Shown here: piece by piece, positions 27,877 through 37,180 of the stretch
How positions within the stretch are numbered: position 1 is the stretch's first letter
How the letters are laid out: every line of letters starts with the position of its first letter
Source: Pseudoalteromonas shioyasakiensis
GTDB lineage: Bacteria; Pseudomonadota; Gammaproteobacteria; Enterobacterales; Alteromonadaceae
DNA length: 64,000 nucleotides
Direction of reading: 5' to 3'
Assembly (NCBI GenBank): GCA_013391845.1
Contig: CP058414.1
Coordinates: forward strand, 951,501-1,015,500
Made by a program: the position numbers and the translations under genes
Notes under the pieces: model-generated
The model's database searches: none
Seen by the model: the letters and a program-made list of their open reading frames with translations, nothing else
What the model was told of the DNA's origin: nothing

Positions 27877-29118
27877 ATGTCAGATTTTCGTGAACAAGCA
27901 TTACATTACCACGCTCACCCCGTTCCAGGTAAAATTAGTGTTGAACTAACCAAGCCAGCCGAAACGGTTAACGATCTCGCTTTAGCTTATAGCCCAGGTG
28001 TGGCTGAACCGGTCCGCGAAATTGCTGCTGATCCAGCAAATGCCTATAAGTACACAGGTAAAGGTAACATGGTTGCGGTTATTTCAAACGGTACCGCAAT
28101 TTTAGGTTTAGGTAACTTAGGTCCGCTTGCATCAAAACCTGTAATGGAAGGTAAAGCCTTATTATTCAAACGTTTTGCTGGCCTTGATTCAATTGATATT
28201 GAAGTAAAACACCGCACAACAGAAGATTTCATCAATACGGTTGCTAATATTGCTGATACCTTTGGTGGTATCAACTTAGAAGATATTAAAGCACCAGAAT
28301 GTTTTGAAATCGAAAAAGCGCTTATTGAACGCTGTGATATTCCCGTTTTCCATGATGACCAGCATGGTACAGCTATTGTTACTGCTGCCGGTATGCTTAA
28401 TGCCCTTGAAGTACAAGGTAAAGATATCGAAGATGCCATTATTGTATGTTTAGGTGCCGGTGCTGCCGCAGTTGCTTGTATGGAGCTTTTAATTAAATGT
28501 GGCGCACTACGTGAGCACATCTATATGCTTGACCGTAAAGGTGTGATCCATACTCGTCGTGATGACTTAAACGAGTATAAGCAACTATTCGCTAATAATA
28601 CTGATAAGCGTACATTACAAGATGTTATTGCTGATGCTGATGTATTCGTTGGTGTATCAGGTCCTAACCTATTAACTGCAGATGATCTTAAGCTAATGGC
28701 TGATAAACCAGTCGTGTTTGCGTGTTCAAACCCAGATCCTGAGATTGCACCAGAAGTTGCGCACAGTGCACGTAACGATTTAATTATGGCTACGGGTCGT
28801 TCAGACTTCCCTAATCAAGTAAATAACGTGCTTTGCTTCCCGTTTATTTTCCGCGGTGCGCTTGATGTGCGTGCAACGGCAATTAATGATGAAATGAAAA
28901 TTGCGGCAGTACACGCTATTCGTGGTATCGCTAAAGAGTCTGTACCAAATGAAGTACTGAAAGCGGCTGGTGTTGAGTCACTAGAGTTTGGTGCTGAGTA
29001 CATCATTCCTAAGCCAATGGACCCGCGTTTATTACCTCGTATTGCACGTGCTGTTGCTGAAGCTGCAGTGGAGTCAGGTGTAGCGCAAATCGAGATGCCA
29101 GAAGATTACATGCGTTAA
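27877..29118 (+). CDS. NAD(P)-dependent malic enzyme, short form
   Basis: It catalyses oxidative decarboxylation of malate to pyruvate, yielding NAD(P)H. The 413-residue protein has the malic N-terminal domain (LAYSPGVAEPVREI, NGTAILGLGNLGPLASKPVMEGK), the metal-binding region EDIKAPECFEIE and HDDQHGTAIV (about residues 130-170), and a Rossmann loop VCLGAGAAAVACMELL (about 189-204). It lacks the C-terminal phosphotransacetylase-like domain of E. coli MaeB. Cofactor preference cannot be read with confidence. The location between rpmE and metJ matches V. cholerae. Confidence 0.93.
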   Translation: MSDFREQALHYHAHPVPGKISVELTKPAETVNDLALAYSPGVAEPVREIAADPANAYKYTGKGNMVAVISNGTAILGLGNLGPLASKPVMEGKALLFKRFAGLDSIDIEVKHRTTEDFINTVANIADTFGGINLEDIKAPECFEIEKALIERCDIPVFHDDQHGTAIVTAAGMLNALEVQGKDIEDAIIVCLGAGAAAVACMELLIKCGALREHIYMLDRKGVIHTRRDDLNEYKQLFANNTDKRTLQDVIADADVFVGVSGPNLLTADDLKLMADKPVVFACSNPDPEIAPEVAHSARNDLIMATGRSDFPNQVNNVLCFPFIFRGALDVRATAINDEMKIAAVHAIRGIAKESVPNEVLKAAGVESLEFGAEYIIPKPMDPRLLPRIARAVAEAAVESGVAQIEMPEDYMR

Positions 29119-29147
29119 ACTTAATTACTCAAATTGTATAACGCTAA

Positions 29148-29178
29148 TAAAAAACTCAGCCTTGGCTGAGTTTTTTTA
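29148..29178. terminator. Bidirectional terminator, malic enzyme / metJ
   Basis: CTCAGC-CTTG-GCTGAG is flanked by an A-run and seven T. It serves the convergent malic enzyme and metJ genes. Confidence 0.9.
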
Positions 29179-29217
29179 TATCTGCGATTATCGGCGGTGA
29201 TCCGATGGCCGAAATAC

Positions 29218-29538
29218 TTATTCTGAATCAAGCACTGGGATATCTAACCCCATTTCTTGCATAATTCTTTTAACTTCTTCAGGTACCTTTTCAGGGTTGT
29301 CTTTACGAAGGTCGTCATCATTTGGTAATGGTTGACCTGTAAAAGCATGTAAGAAAGCTTCACACAATAACTCGCTGTTCGTCGCATGACGCAGGTTATT
29401 GATCTGGCGGCGTGTACGCTCGTCAGTTAATACTTTTAATACGTTAAGTGGGATTGATACGGTAATCTTTTTTACTTGTTCTGATTTTTTACCGTGTTCT
29501 GCATATGGGTGAATGTATTCACCGTTCCATTTAGCCAT
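29218..29538 (-). CDS. metJ: Methionine repressor MetJ
   Basis: MetJ is a ribbon-helix-helix repressor that binds tandem met boxes with S-adenosylmethionine as corepressor. The 106-residue protein is nearly collinear with E. coli Met[21 protein letters not shown] (DNA-contacting beta strand), [20 protein letters not shown] and [17 protein letters not shown]. It is divergent from metB with met boxes between, so it should regulate itself as well as metBL. Confidence 0.97.
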   Translation of the reverse strand: MAKWNGEYIHPYAEHGKKSEQVKKITVSIPLNVLKVLTDERTRRQINNLRHATNSELLCEAFLHAFTGQPLPNDDDLRKDNPEKVPEEVKRIMQEMGLDIPVLDSE

Positions 29539-29633
29539 AAGTTGTTTCGTTGCCTCGGTTGTCAGTGATTTACGCCTTATTCACAGCGCAAGATGCGGAA
29601 ATTCTATCTCTTTAAAAAAGATAGTCAAATACT

Positions 29634-29665
29634 AGTTATTTAGCCATCTAGTGGTGTAAATGTAT
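29634..29665. promoter_or_regulatory. Tandem met boxes, metJ-proximal
   Basis: Four contiguous 8-base units fit the consensus AGACGTCT weakly to moderately; the best is AGCCATCT at 29642-29649 (6/8). MetJ binds such tandem 8-mers cooperatively. Confidence 0.6.
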
Positions 29666-29709
29666 AAACTTCTATGTGTGAGCGATAAATGCTTTGACTT
29701 CTCATATTT

Positions 29710-29741
29710 GATCATCTAACCTTTTAGACGTCTAAACATCC
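29710..29741. promoter_or_regulatory. Tandem met boxes, metB-proximal
   Basis: A perfect AGACGTCT at 29726-29733 is flanked in 8-base register by GATCATCT, a poor unit, and AAACATCC (5/8). It lies 21-53 bases upstream of metB. Confidence 0.82.
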
Positions 29742-29762
29742 AATTCAGGAGTAGGTGATGAA

Positions 29763-31022
29763 ATGAGCGATAAAAATAAAGCGACGATTACTGTTCGTCA
29801 CGGCATCGAAGCCGATAAACACCATGGCGCGGTTGTACCGCCAATTTACTTATCAACCACCTATTCATTTGCTGATTTTGATACTAAGCGCCAGTATGAC
29901 TATGGCCGCAGCGGTAACCCGAATCGCGATATCTTAGCTGAAACCTTAGCTGAACTTGAAGGTGGTGCTAGAGGTATTATTACTGCAACAGGTATGTCAG
30001 CAGTGCATTTAGCGACTCAGCTATTAAACAGTGACGACACCTTAGTGATCCCACATGACTGCTATGGTGGTAGTTATCGTTTATTCACTTCGCTTGAAAA
30101 GCGTGGCCTGTTAAAACTAAAAGTTTTGGATTTAACGAAATCTGAAAATCTCCAAGAAATTTTATCGATTAAACCTAAGTTGATTTGGATAGAAACGCCA
30201 AGTAATCCAATCTTGCGTTTAACAGATATTAAAGCAATCACTAGTATTGCTAAGCAGTGTGATGCTTTAGTTGCGGCTGATAACACCTTCTTATCACCTG
30301 CGCTGCAAAACCCAATTGAGTTTGGTGTTGATATTGTTGTTCACTCAACTACTAAATATATTAATGGTCACTCTGATGTGGTTGGCGGTGCGGTGATTGC
30401 TGCTACGCAAGAGCTAGGTGATGAGCTTGCTTGGTGGGCAAATAATATCGGTATTACTGGTGCACCATTTGACAGTTACTTAACGCTTCGTGGTTTACGT
30501 ACTTTAAATGTGCGTTTAAAGCAGCATCAAGAAAATGCTTTTGCGATTGCGGAGTATTTAGAAAACTCTCCTTTTGTAAGCCAAGTTTATTATCCAGGCC
30601 TTGCTTCTCACCCACAACATGAGCTTGCTAAAGCACAGCAACGTGGTTTTGGTGGCATGGTGAGCTTTGATATTAAAGGCGACATTAACGATGCTGCAGC
30701 GTTTTTAACCAGTCTTAAAGACTTTAGCCTTGCAGAGTCGTTAGGTGGGGTAGAAAGCTTGATTTGTCACCCTGCAACAATGACCCACGCAGGCATGGAG
30801 CCTAAAGCGCGCCTTGAAGCCGGTGTGGGCGATACTTTGATCCGTATTTCTGTAGGCATTGAAGATGTAAAAGATCTTATCGCAGATTTAGACCGTGTTT
30901 TCAATTTAGTAAAACCAGGTCAAGGCCAGCAAGTTGCTAAAGCTGAAGTAAAACAAACACAGCAAGATACACAACAAAACGCGTCATTTAAGTTAACGCC
31001 TGCGCATACGGCATTGTGGTAG
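29763..31022 (+). CDS. metB: Cystathionine gamma-synthase MetB
   Basis: MetB joins an activated homoserine ester with cysteine to give cystathionine in methionine synthesis. The 419-residue PLP enzyme has PIYLSTTYSF, YGRSGNPNRD, the PLP-lysine motif VVHSTTKYINGHSDVVGGA (Lys near residue 198) and SLGGVESLICHPATMTHAGM. A Gln-rich C-terminal extension of about 35 residues is absent from E. coli MetB (386). It is controlled by the met boxes upstream, and its end overlaps the start of metL. Confidence 0.94.
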   Translation: MSDKNKATITVRHGIEADKHHGAVVPPIYLSTTYSFADFDTKRQYDYGRSGNPNRDILAETLAELEGGARGIITATGMSAVHLATQLLNSDDTLVIPHDCYGGSYRLFTSLEKRGLLKLKVLDLTKSENLQEILSIKPKLIWIETPSNPILRLTDIKAITSIAKQCDALVAADNTFLSPALQNPIEFGVDIVVHSTTKYINGHSDVVGGAVIAATQELGDELAWWANNIGITGAPFDSYLTLRGLRTLNVRLKQHQENAFAIAEYLENSPFVSQVYYPGLASHPQHELAKAQQRGFGGMVSFDIKGDINDAAAFLTSLKDFSLAESLGGVESLICHPATMTHAGMEPKARLEAGVGDTLIRISVGIEDVKDLIADLDRVFNLVKPGQGQQVAKAEVKQTQQDTQQNASFKLTPAHTALW

Positions 31023-33373
31023 AAGAGATGGTAAATATTGTTCATAAATTTGGTGGCTCAAGCTTAAGCTCTGCAGATCGTTATCATGCGGTAGCTAACA
31101 TCGTTCTAGCGAATACAGAGCAGGGTGACTGTGTGGTTGTGTCGGCATCAGGTAAAACAACCGATACTCTAGTAAAACTTTGGCAAAGTTACCAGCAGCA
31201 AGATAGGCAAGCTGTTAGCGATATTTTATTGCTTATTGATAACAATCAACGAGCCTTAATTGAGCAATTACTTACAGGCCAGAATAAACAGCAGGCGTTG
31301 GCGCAGCTAAATGATGAGCTTGCGGTTTTAAATGAATTAATTAGTCAACAGCAGTTACTTGAGGCGCCTTTACTTGCCCATGGTGAAGTATGGTCGGCGC
31401 GCTTGTTGGCCGCTTACCTAAATCAGCTCGGTGTCGCTGCGCAAGATGTTGATGCAAGGCAGTTATTTACTTTAAATGACGGGCAACTATTACATCAAAA
31501 AAATCAGCAGCAATGCACAAGTATAATTAGTAAGTCACACATAAACGTAGTAACGGGCTTTATAGCTGTGGATTGCCAAGGCAATACGGTTACATTAGGG
31601 CGCAACGGCAGTGATTACAGTGCGACGTTACTGGCCAGTTATACTTTTGCGAAACAAGTGTCTATATGGACCGATACACAAGGCGTGTTTAGTACAGATC
31701 CTCGTAAAGTTAAAAATGCGCTTAAATATGCCAAGGTTTGTCGCGAGCAAGCTAACTTATTAGCGCGTTTAGGTAATCCTGTACTGCATGCTAAGACGTT
31801 ATCGCCGTTAAAAGGCACCGAGATCAAGCTAGTTGTTAGAAGTAGCTTTGATTGCGATGCAACGCCAACCGAAGTAGTAAAAGAAGGCTATAGCAAAGCA
31901 AAACGTTTTATTACTACCTTAGATAACATCGATTTATTACGGGTTGATAAACTTAGTAGTGGTGAAGTAGGTGAACTAAGCCAGTTAATCCAGCACAGCC
32001 TGCACCACTTTACTAAAGATGGCGATACTTACTTATTAGTGCCAGGCCAAAGCACTCATCAGGTTGTAGGCCACTTAGCGGGTCGCGCCAATATTGTTGA
32101 GTCTAATTTAAGTGGTTGTGCAGTGGTTGCACCAACAACTGATGTAATTACGCTTACAGATCAAGCGACAGCGCTTTTAAAAGAGCAAAGCATTCATCCT
32201 CGTTTTGTACAACAAGATGATAACTATGTGTTGATCTTAAATGACCAGGCAATTGATAGTGATGTTTTAACTCTTCTACATGACAAGTTAGTCAACAAAG
32301 GCCAAGAGCTGGCCATTATCGTTGCTGGTCTTGGTAATGTGGGTGAGGTGTTCTTATCGCAACTACAAGCTCAGTTTGCTCGTTTATCTGCTCAGTATAA
32401 AGTAAAAGTTGTTGCTCTTTTACGCTCAAAGCAAATGCTTTTTAGTGCCAGTGGTTTAAATACTGAAACATGGCAAGAGCAATGGCACAACGAAGCGCAA
32501 AGCTACAACAAAGCTGAGTTATTAGCACGTATCAATGAGCTTGATTATGAACACAAAGTAGTGATTGATATTACAGCCAGTGAGGCCTTTAGTCAGTTTT
32601 ATCCTGATTTTATAGAACTTAACTGCCATTTGATCAGTGCAAACAAATATGCTGGCACCGCCGCCAGTAGTTGGTATCAAACATTACGTAATAATTTAGC
32701 CGAGCGAAATTTATTGTGGCGCTATAACACCAGTGTGGGGGCAGGTTTACCAATTAATTTTGCTTTAGCTGATTTACAAAATAGTGGTGACAGAATTAAC
32801 CGTATTGAAGGGGTATTTTCAGGTACCTTGTCATGGTTATGCAGCAGCTATGATGGCAGTGTGCCGTTTTCAGATTTAGTGCTTCAAGCTCAGCAAATGG
32901 GCTATACAGAGCCAGATCCTCGTGAAGATTTATCTGGCCGCGATATGCAGCGTAAACTGCTAATTTTAGCGCGAGATCTTGGTCTTGATTTAGAGCTTGA
33001 TGACATTGCTTTAACTCCACTCATGCCTGAAGCGTTAGCAATAGGTAGCTGGCAAGATTTTCTTGCAAATAAGCAGCTACTCGATGATTTTATGACTGAA
33101 AAAGCAAACTTGGCTGCAGCTGAAGATAAAGTTGTGCGCTATACCGGTGCTATTACATTAGTAGATGGTAAGGTCAAAGCACAAGTTGGCTTAGTCAATG
33201 TTGGCAAAGATGATGTACTAGCAGGTCTTAAACCGGGCGATAATATCTTTGTAATTAATTCACAGTGGTATTTAGATAATGCATTGGTGATCCAAGGCCC
33301 TGGAGCGGGCAAAGAGGTCACCGCAGCGGGGATTCACTCAGATCTTTATTGGTTAGTGAATAACCTAAAATAA
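31016..33373 (+). CDS. metL: Bifunctional aspartokinase II / homoserine dehydrogenase II
   Basis: This is a two-domain enzyme that phosphorylates aspartate and reduces aspartate semialdehyde to homoserine. Residues about 1-290 are the kinase (HKFGGSSLSS, VTGFIAVD, TLGRNGSDYSATLLA, WTDTQGVFSTDPRKV). A regulatory linker follows, then the dehydrogenase (about 440-785) with IVAGLGNVGEVFL, LISANKYAG, GAGLPINFALADLQNSGD and EGVFSGTLSWL. The longest frame uses GTG at 31016; ATG at 31028 is equally possible. It overlaps the end of metB by 7 bases from the GTG start, so metBL is one operon, as in E. coli and Vibrio. Confidence 0.95.
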   Translation: MVEEMVNIVHKFGGSSLSSADRYHAVANIVLANTEQGDCVVVSASGKTTDTLVKLWQSYQQQDRQAVSDILLLIDNNQRALIEQLLTGQNKQQALAQLNDELAVLNELISQQQLLEAPLLAHGEVWSARLLAAYLNQLGVAAQDVDARQLFTLNDGQLLHQKNQQQCTSIISKSHINVVTGFIAVDCQGNTVTLGRNGSDYSATLLASYTFAKQVSIWTDTQGVFSTDPRKVKNALKYAKVCREQANLLARLGNPVLHAKTLSPLKGTEIKLVVRSSFDCDATPTEVVKEGYSKAKRFITTLDNIDLLRVDKLSSGEVGELSQLIQHSLHHFTKDGDTYLLVPGQSTHQVVGHLAGRANIVESNLSGCAVVAPTTDVITLTDQATALLKEQSIHPRFVQQDDNYVLILNDQAIDSDVLTLLHDKLVNKGQELAIIVAGLGNVGEVFLSQLQAQFARLSAQYKVKVVALLRSKQMLFSASGLNTETWQEQWHNEAQSYNKAELLARINELDYEHKVVIDITASEAFSQFYPDFIELNCHLISANKYAGTAASSWYQTLRNNLAERNLLWRYNTSVGAGLPINFALADLQNSGDRINRIEGVFSGTLSWLCSSYDGSVPFSDLVLQAQQMGYTEPDPREDLSGRDMQRKLLILARDLGLDLELDDIALTPLMPEALAIGSWQDFLANKQLLDDFMTEKANLAAAEDKVVRYTGAITLVDGKVKAQVGLVNVGKDDVLAGLKPGDNIFVINSQWYLDNALVIQGPGAGKEVTAAGIHSDLYWLVNNLK

Positions 33374-33403
33374 TTTTGCTGATCTTAGTTTAAATGGCTA
33401 AGC

Positions 33404-33430
33404 AAAAAGCGCCCTTTAGGCGCTTTTTTA
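33404..33430. terminator. Bidirectional terminator, metL / mrcA
   Basis: AAAAAGCGCC-(CTTTA)-GGCGCTTTTTT lies 30 bases after metL. On the minus strand it follows the displaced original stop of mrcA (33457) rather than the present one. Confidence 0.9.
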
Positions 33431-33456
33431 TTATCACAACTACTTATACAAATTGC

Positions 33457-33612
33457 TTAAAACAGCTCTTCTTCTGTGCTGAGCTTTTCTTCAAACACAT
33501 CAGTAGGTTGATCAAGTACATACTTGGTTGGCGCAGTGCCTTTAATAAAGTACTCAAAGCGACTAGTGTAATCGTTTTTATGGCTTAAAAGGCCCGTCGC
33601 TAAGTCGATACG
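33457..33612 (-). pseudogene. mrcA: Out-of-frame C-terminal tail of PBP1A (mrcA)
   Basis: Read on the minus strand from 33612, this frame gives 51 residues including RIDLATGLL, FEYFIKGTAPT and a final ELF. These align with the normal C-terminus of E. coli PBP1A (IDRSTGQL, EEYFIEGTQPT, ELF). The coding strand reads GGTTTCGTATCGAC at 33617-33604; removing one T of the TTT (plus-strand AAA at 33613-33615) restores the frame. The region is thus the detached end of mrcA, not a separate gene. Confidence 0.85.
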
Positions 33613-35968
33613 AAACCGATACTAGCCCCTCAGGAAGTTCAATAGGTGCTTCTGGCATACCATCAAGGGCTGCACGCATAAAGTCGACCCATGCCGGTTG
33701 CGCTGTTTTAGCGCCTGATTCTGCACCAGATATTTGCGATTTATCGAGGTTATTATTATAGGTCGAACGGCCAAGGGCCTTACCTGGGTTATCAAAACCA
33801 ACCCATACCGAAGTCATCACATTGCGGTTAAAGCCGCTGAACCAAGTATCAACAGAGTCATTGGTGGTACCTGTTTTACCGGCTAGGTCACGACGACCAA
33901 GGGCTTGTGCACGCCAGCCTGTACCACTCCAACCCGTTTTATGAGTCCAGCTACCGCCACCCCAAATAGCACTGTGCATAGCTTGTGAAATTAAGAAAGC
34001 ATTTTGCTTTGAAATGATTCGTGGTGCACAACGTGGGGCGCTAGTAACCTGAGTATTTGGAATATTTATCTGAGTATCATCCAGAGATGCAAATTCAGGG
34101 GTAATGGCTTGTTGTGGTTCATCACAGGCAAGTTCAGGCTCTGTTTTAAATAACACATTTCCGGCAGAGTCTTGAATTTCTGAAATAAAGTACGGAGTAA
34201 TTAAGTGCCCACCATTAGCAAAAGTACTCATCCCCCTCGCAAGTTCAAGAGGAGTGATAGAGGCGCTGCCAAGTGCCAGCGATTCACTACGGTTAATATC
34301 ACTGTTTAAAAAACCAAACTTAAGCAAATGGTCGGCTGTGCGCTCAAGACCAACACCACGTAATAAGCGCACCGAAATTACGTTTTTCGACTGGGCAAGT
34401 GCTCTACGAATACGGATAGGTCCATTATAAACCGCAGGACTGTTTTTCGGGCGCCATGCGACACCTTGACTTTTATCCCACTGATTAATTGGTGCATCAT
34501 TCAGAATAGAAGCGAGTGTATATCCATTTTCAAGTGCCGCTGAATAAATAAACGGCTTAATGTTTGAACCTACTTGACGTTTTGCTTGGACTGCACGATT
34601 GTATTGGCTTTGCTCAAAACTATAACCACCAACAATCGCTTTAATACGACCATCTTGTGGATCTAGTGAAACCAATGCGCTCGAAGCTTCGGGCACTTGG
34701 CTTAATATATAGCTGTCATCTGCATTTTTACGCAGCCAAATTTGCGCTCCAGCCGTTAGGATTTCACCAGCGGTTTTTGGTGCGAAGCTTTGACGGTATC
34801 GCGTAATATATTTACGTGCCCATTTTAAGCCATCCCACTCAATAGTAACTTGTTCGCCGCTTTTTAAAAGCACATCGATTGACTGTTCTGCGACATTTGT
34901 TACAACACCAGCCAGTAACGGGCCAAATTCTTTAACATCTTTTAGTTTATTTAAGATTTCTTCTTGGCTAAGTGGGCTCTCGTTTTCACTGTCCCATAAC
35001 TGTGCCGTAGCACCACGGTAGCCATGACGCATGTCGTAAGCATGTAGGTTATCAACAATGGCATCTTGTGCTGCTTGCTGAATATTTGAGTCAACGCTAG
35101 CGTAGACCTTAAAACCAGAATTATAAGCGCGCTCATGGCCATAACGTTCAACCATATCAGCACGCACCATCTCAGAGATATATGGTGCATACACTTCAAT
35201 TTCTGCGCCGTGGAATTTTGCAGTAATAGGCGCCTTAGTGGCTTCTGCGTATTCACTCTGCGTAATGTACTTTTCGGTTAACATACGTCCTAAAACAACA
35301 TTACGACGGCTTTTAGCACGGGTAGGGTTACGTATAGGATTTAGTGCTGAAGGTGCTTTAGGTAAACCTGCAATCATTGCCATTTGCGCCAAGGTAAGTT
35401 CATTTAATTCCTTACCGTAATAAACTTGTGCTGCAGCACCAATACCAAAAGCACGGTTACCAAGTTCAATTTTATTTAAATATAATTCGAGGATTTCGTC
35501 TTTAGTTAATATACTTTCGATATGTAAAGCGATGAAGATCTCTTTGACTTTACGGATGTATGCTTTTTCTCGGGTTAAGAAGAAGTTACGGGCAAGCTGC
35601 ATAGTTATCGTACTTGCGCCTTGTTTCTTTTCACCTGTAGATATGAGTACAATGGCAGAACGAACAATACCAATTGGATCGATACCGATATGCTCGTAAA
35701 AACGGTTATCTTCTGTTGCTAAAATAGCATCGATTAATGGTTGAGGGATTTGATCTATCGTAACGGGAATGCGTCGTTTTTCACCGAATTGGTTAATCAA
35801 TAAACCATCGCGTGAGAATACTTGCATAGGTGTTTGTAATTGAACGTCTTTTAGTACCTGAACGCTAGGAATGTCAGGTTTAACGTAATAGTATAGACCA
35901 ACTAAAGTGATTAGCCCTAAGAATGAGCAAATGATAATAAATTGTAAAGTTCGCTTTAATAAAATCAC
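33578..35968 (-). CDS. mrcA: Penicillin-binding protein 1A, C-terminally frameshifted
   Basis: PBP1A is a bifunctional class A PBP that polymerises and cross-links peptidoglycan, mainly with the elongasome. It shows an N-terminal membrane helix (about residues 7-28), a GT51 transglycosylase domain (EDNRFYEHIGID, GASTITMQLARNFFL) and, after an OB-like insert, a transpeptidase domain with the nucleophile motif in QVGSNIKPF, SKN and KTGTTNDSVDTWFSGF. The 796-residue frame ends in an aberrant SYRLSDGPFKP; the conserved tail is encoded one frame away at 33457-33612. Both catalytic domains are complete, so activity may be kept. A sequencing error is possible. It is divergent from pilM as in many gammaproteobacteria. 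Confidence 0.94.
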   Translation of the reverse strand: MILLKRTLQFIIICSFLGLITLVGLYYYVKPDIPSVQVLKDVQLQTPMQVFSRDGLLINQFGEKRRIPVTIDQIPQPLIDAILATEDNRFYEHIGIDPIGIVRSAIVLISTGEKKQGASTITMQLARNFFLTREKAYIRKVKEIFIALHIESILTKDEILELYLNKIELGNRAFGIGAAAQVYYGKELNELTLAQMAMIAGLPKAPSALNPIRNPTRAKSRRNVVLGRMLTEKYITQSEYAEATKAPITAKFHGAEIEVYAPYISEMVRADMVERYGHERAYNSGFKVYASVDSNIQQAAQDAIVDNLHAYDMRHGYRGATAQLWDSENESPLSQEEILNKLKDVKEFGPLLAGVVTNVAEQSIDVLLKSGEQVTIEWDGLKWARKYITRYRQSFAPKTAGEILTAGAQIWLRKNADDSYILSQVPEASSALVSLDPQDGRIKAIVGGYSFEQSQYNRAVQAKRQVGSNIKPFIYSAALENGYTLASILNDAPINQWDKSQGVAWRPKNSPAVYNGPIRIRRALAQSKNVISVRLLRGVGLERTADHLLKFGFLNSDINRSESLALGSASITPLELARGMSTFANGGHLITPYFISEIQDSAGNVLFKTEPELACDEPQQAITPEFASLDDTQINIPNTQVTSAPRCAPRIISKQNAFLISQAMHSAIWGGGSWTHKTGWSGTGWRAQALGRRDLAGKTGTTNDSVDTWFSGFNRNVMTSVWVGFDNPGKALGRSTYNNNLDKSQISGAESGAKTAQPAWVDFMRAALDGMPEAPIELPEGLVSVSYRLSDGPFKP

Positions 35969-36100
35969 TTATATTTTCCCTAAATGGACTCCCAATTAGA
36001 ATCGGAGACTGCTAGTATATATTGATTAAAAAATGAATAATATTTTTTCAGATAAAAATTATAACTTGTTTATTATTAAAACAAAGGCAAAGTTGCAAAC

Positions 36101-37180
36101 ATGCTAAGTCAGCTATTTAAAAAGCCTTCATCTATGATGGTAGGAATTGACATCGGATCGCACTGTATAAAAGCAGTGTTGCTGCAAGAAACAGACGCAG
36201 GTATGCGGCTTGAAGCGTTAGCTATTGAACCTATGCCAAAAGGCGCTATGTCTGAGCGTTCTATTCAAGACATAGAAGCGATAGGCAATGTTATCGCTAA
36301 ATTAAAAAGAAAAATTCCTAAATCAGTTCAAGCTGCAGCAGTCGCTGTTTCTGGTCAAACTGTAATAACGAAAGTGATTTTTATGGATGTATCATTAACA
36401 GATGCTGAATTAGAGTCACAAATTGCCATTGAAGCTGATAGCTTAATTCCATATCCACTTGATGAAGTAAATATCGATTTCGAAAAGCTGGCAATCAACG
36501 AAGCAGATCCAAGTAAAGTAAATGTTCTTCTTTCTGCAGCTCGTACTGAAAGTGTGCAAGCGCGAGTCGGTGCACTTGAAGCTGCAAACTTAAAGGCTGC
36601 GGTTGTTGATGTTGAAAGTTATGCACTAAGTAGAACAATGGATATTTACTACCAACAACTACCTAGTGATGCTTTCAACAAGTGTGTTGCCGTGGTTGAT
36701 ATTGGTGCTGTATTGATGCTTGTCAGCGTAGTACAGGAAGGTGAAACAATTTACACTCGTGACCAAGTTTTCGGTGGCGACCAATATACCAATAGTATTG
36801 TTGCTTATTACAACAAGAGCTTTGATGAAGCTGAAATAGGTAAAACAACAGGTGACTTACCACCAAATTACACGTTTGAAGTTCTTGCGCCATTCCAGAC
36901 ATCGTTATTGCAACAAGTAAGGCGTGCAGTACAAATGTTCTTAACTACCAGTGGTAAAGATCAAGTCGATTACATTGTGCTGACTGGCGGAACCGCCATG
37001 ATTGAAGGCTTAGATAGGTTGCTAATTGAAGAGTTAGGAATCCACACCATTGTTGCTGAACCATTTGCAAATCTTGAAATTTCGCCGAAGGTTGACCGTA
37101 ATATGTTACAGCGTCATCGCACTCAGTTTGCGATAGCTACAGGATTGGCTTTAAGGAGCTTTTCATCATGCCACATATAA
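36101..37180 (+). CDS. pilM: Type IV pilus assembly ATPase-like protein PilM
   Basis: PilM is an actin-like cytoplasmic protein that binds the N-terminus of PilN and links the pilus motor to the alignment complex. The 359-residue protein has phosphate-1 loop MVGIDIGSHCIKAVLL (about residues 13-28), CVAVVDIGAVLMLVSV, and VLTGGTAMIEGLDRLL near the C-terminus, in the FtsA/actin-fold order. It is the first gene of pilMNOPQ and overlaps pilN by 13 bases. Divergent mrcA shares the upstream region. Confidence 0.95.
   Translation: MLSQLFKKPSSMMVGIDIGSHCIKAVLLQETDAGMRLEALAIEPMPKGAMSERSIQDIEAIGNVIAKLKRKIPKSVQAAAVAVSGQTVITKVIFMDVSLTDAELESQIAIEADSLIPYPLDEVNIDFEKLAINEADPSKVNVLLSAARTESVQARVGALEAANLKAAVVDVESYALSRTMDIYYQQLPSDAFNKCVAVVDIGAVLMLVSVVQEGETIYTRDQVFGGDQYTNSIVAYYNKSFDEAEIGKTTGDLPPNYTFEVLAPFQTSLLQQVRRAVQMFLTTSGKDQVDYIVLTGGTAMIEGLDRLLIEELGIHTIVAEPFANLEISPKVDRNMLQRHRTQFAIATGLALRSFSSCHI

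Noticed and set aside
29539..29762. SAM riboswitch upstream of metB
   Set aside because: No riboswitch-like conserved core was seen, and MetJ boxes already account for control by S-adenosylmethionine.
33394..33588. 64-codon plus-strand ORF between metL and mrcA
   Set aside because: It is antisense to the out-of-frame PBP1A tail and overlaps the terminator.
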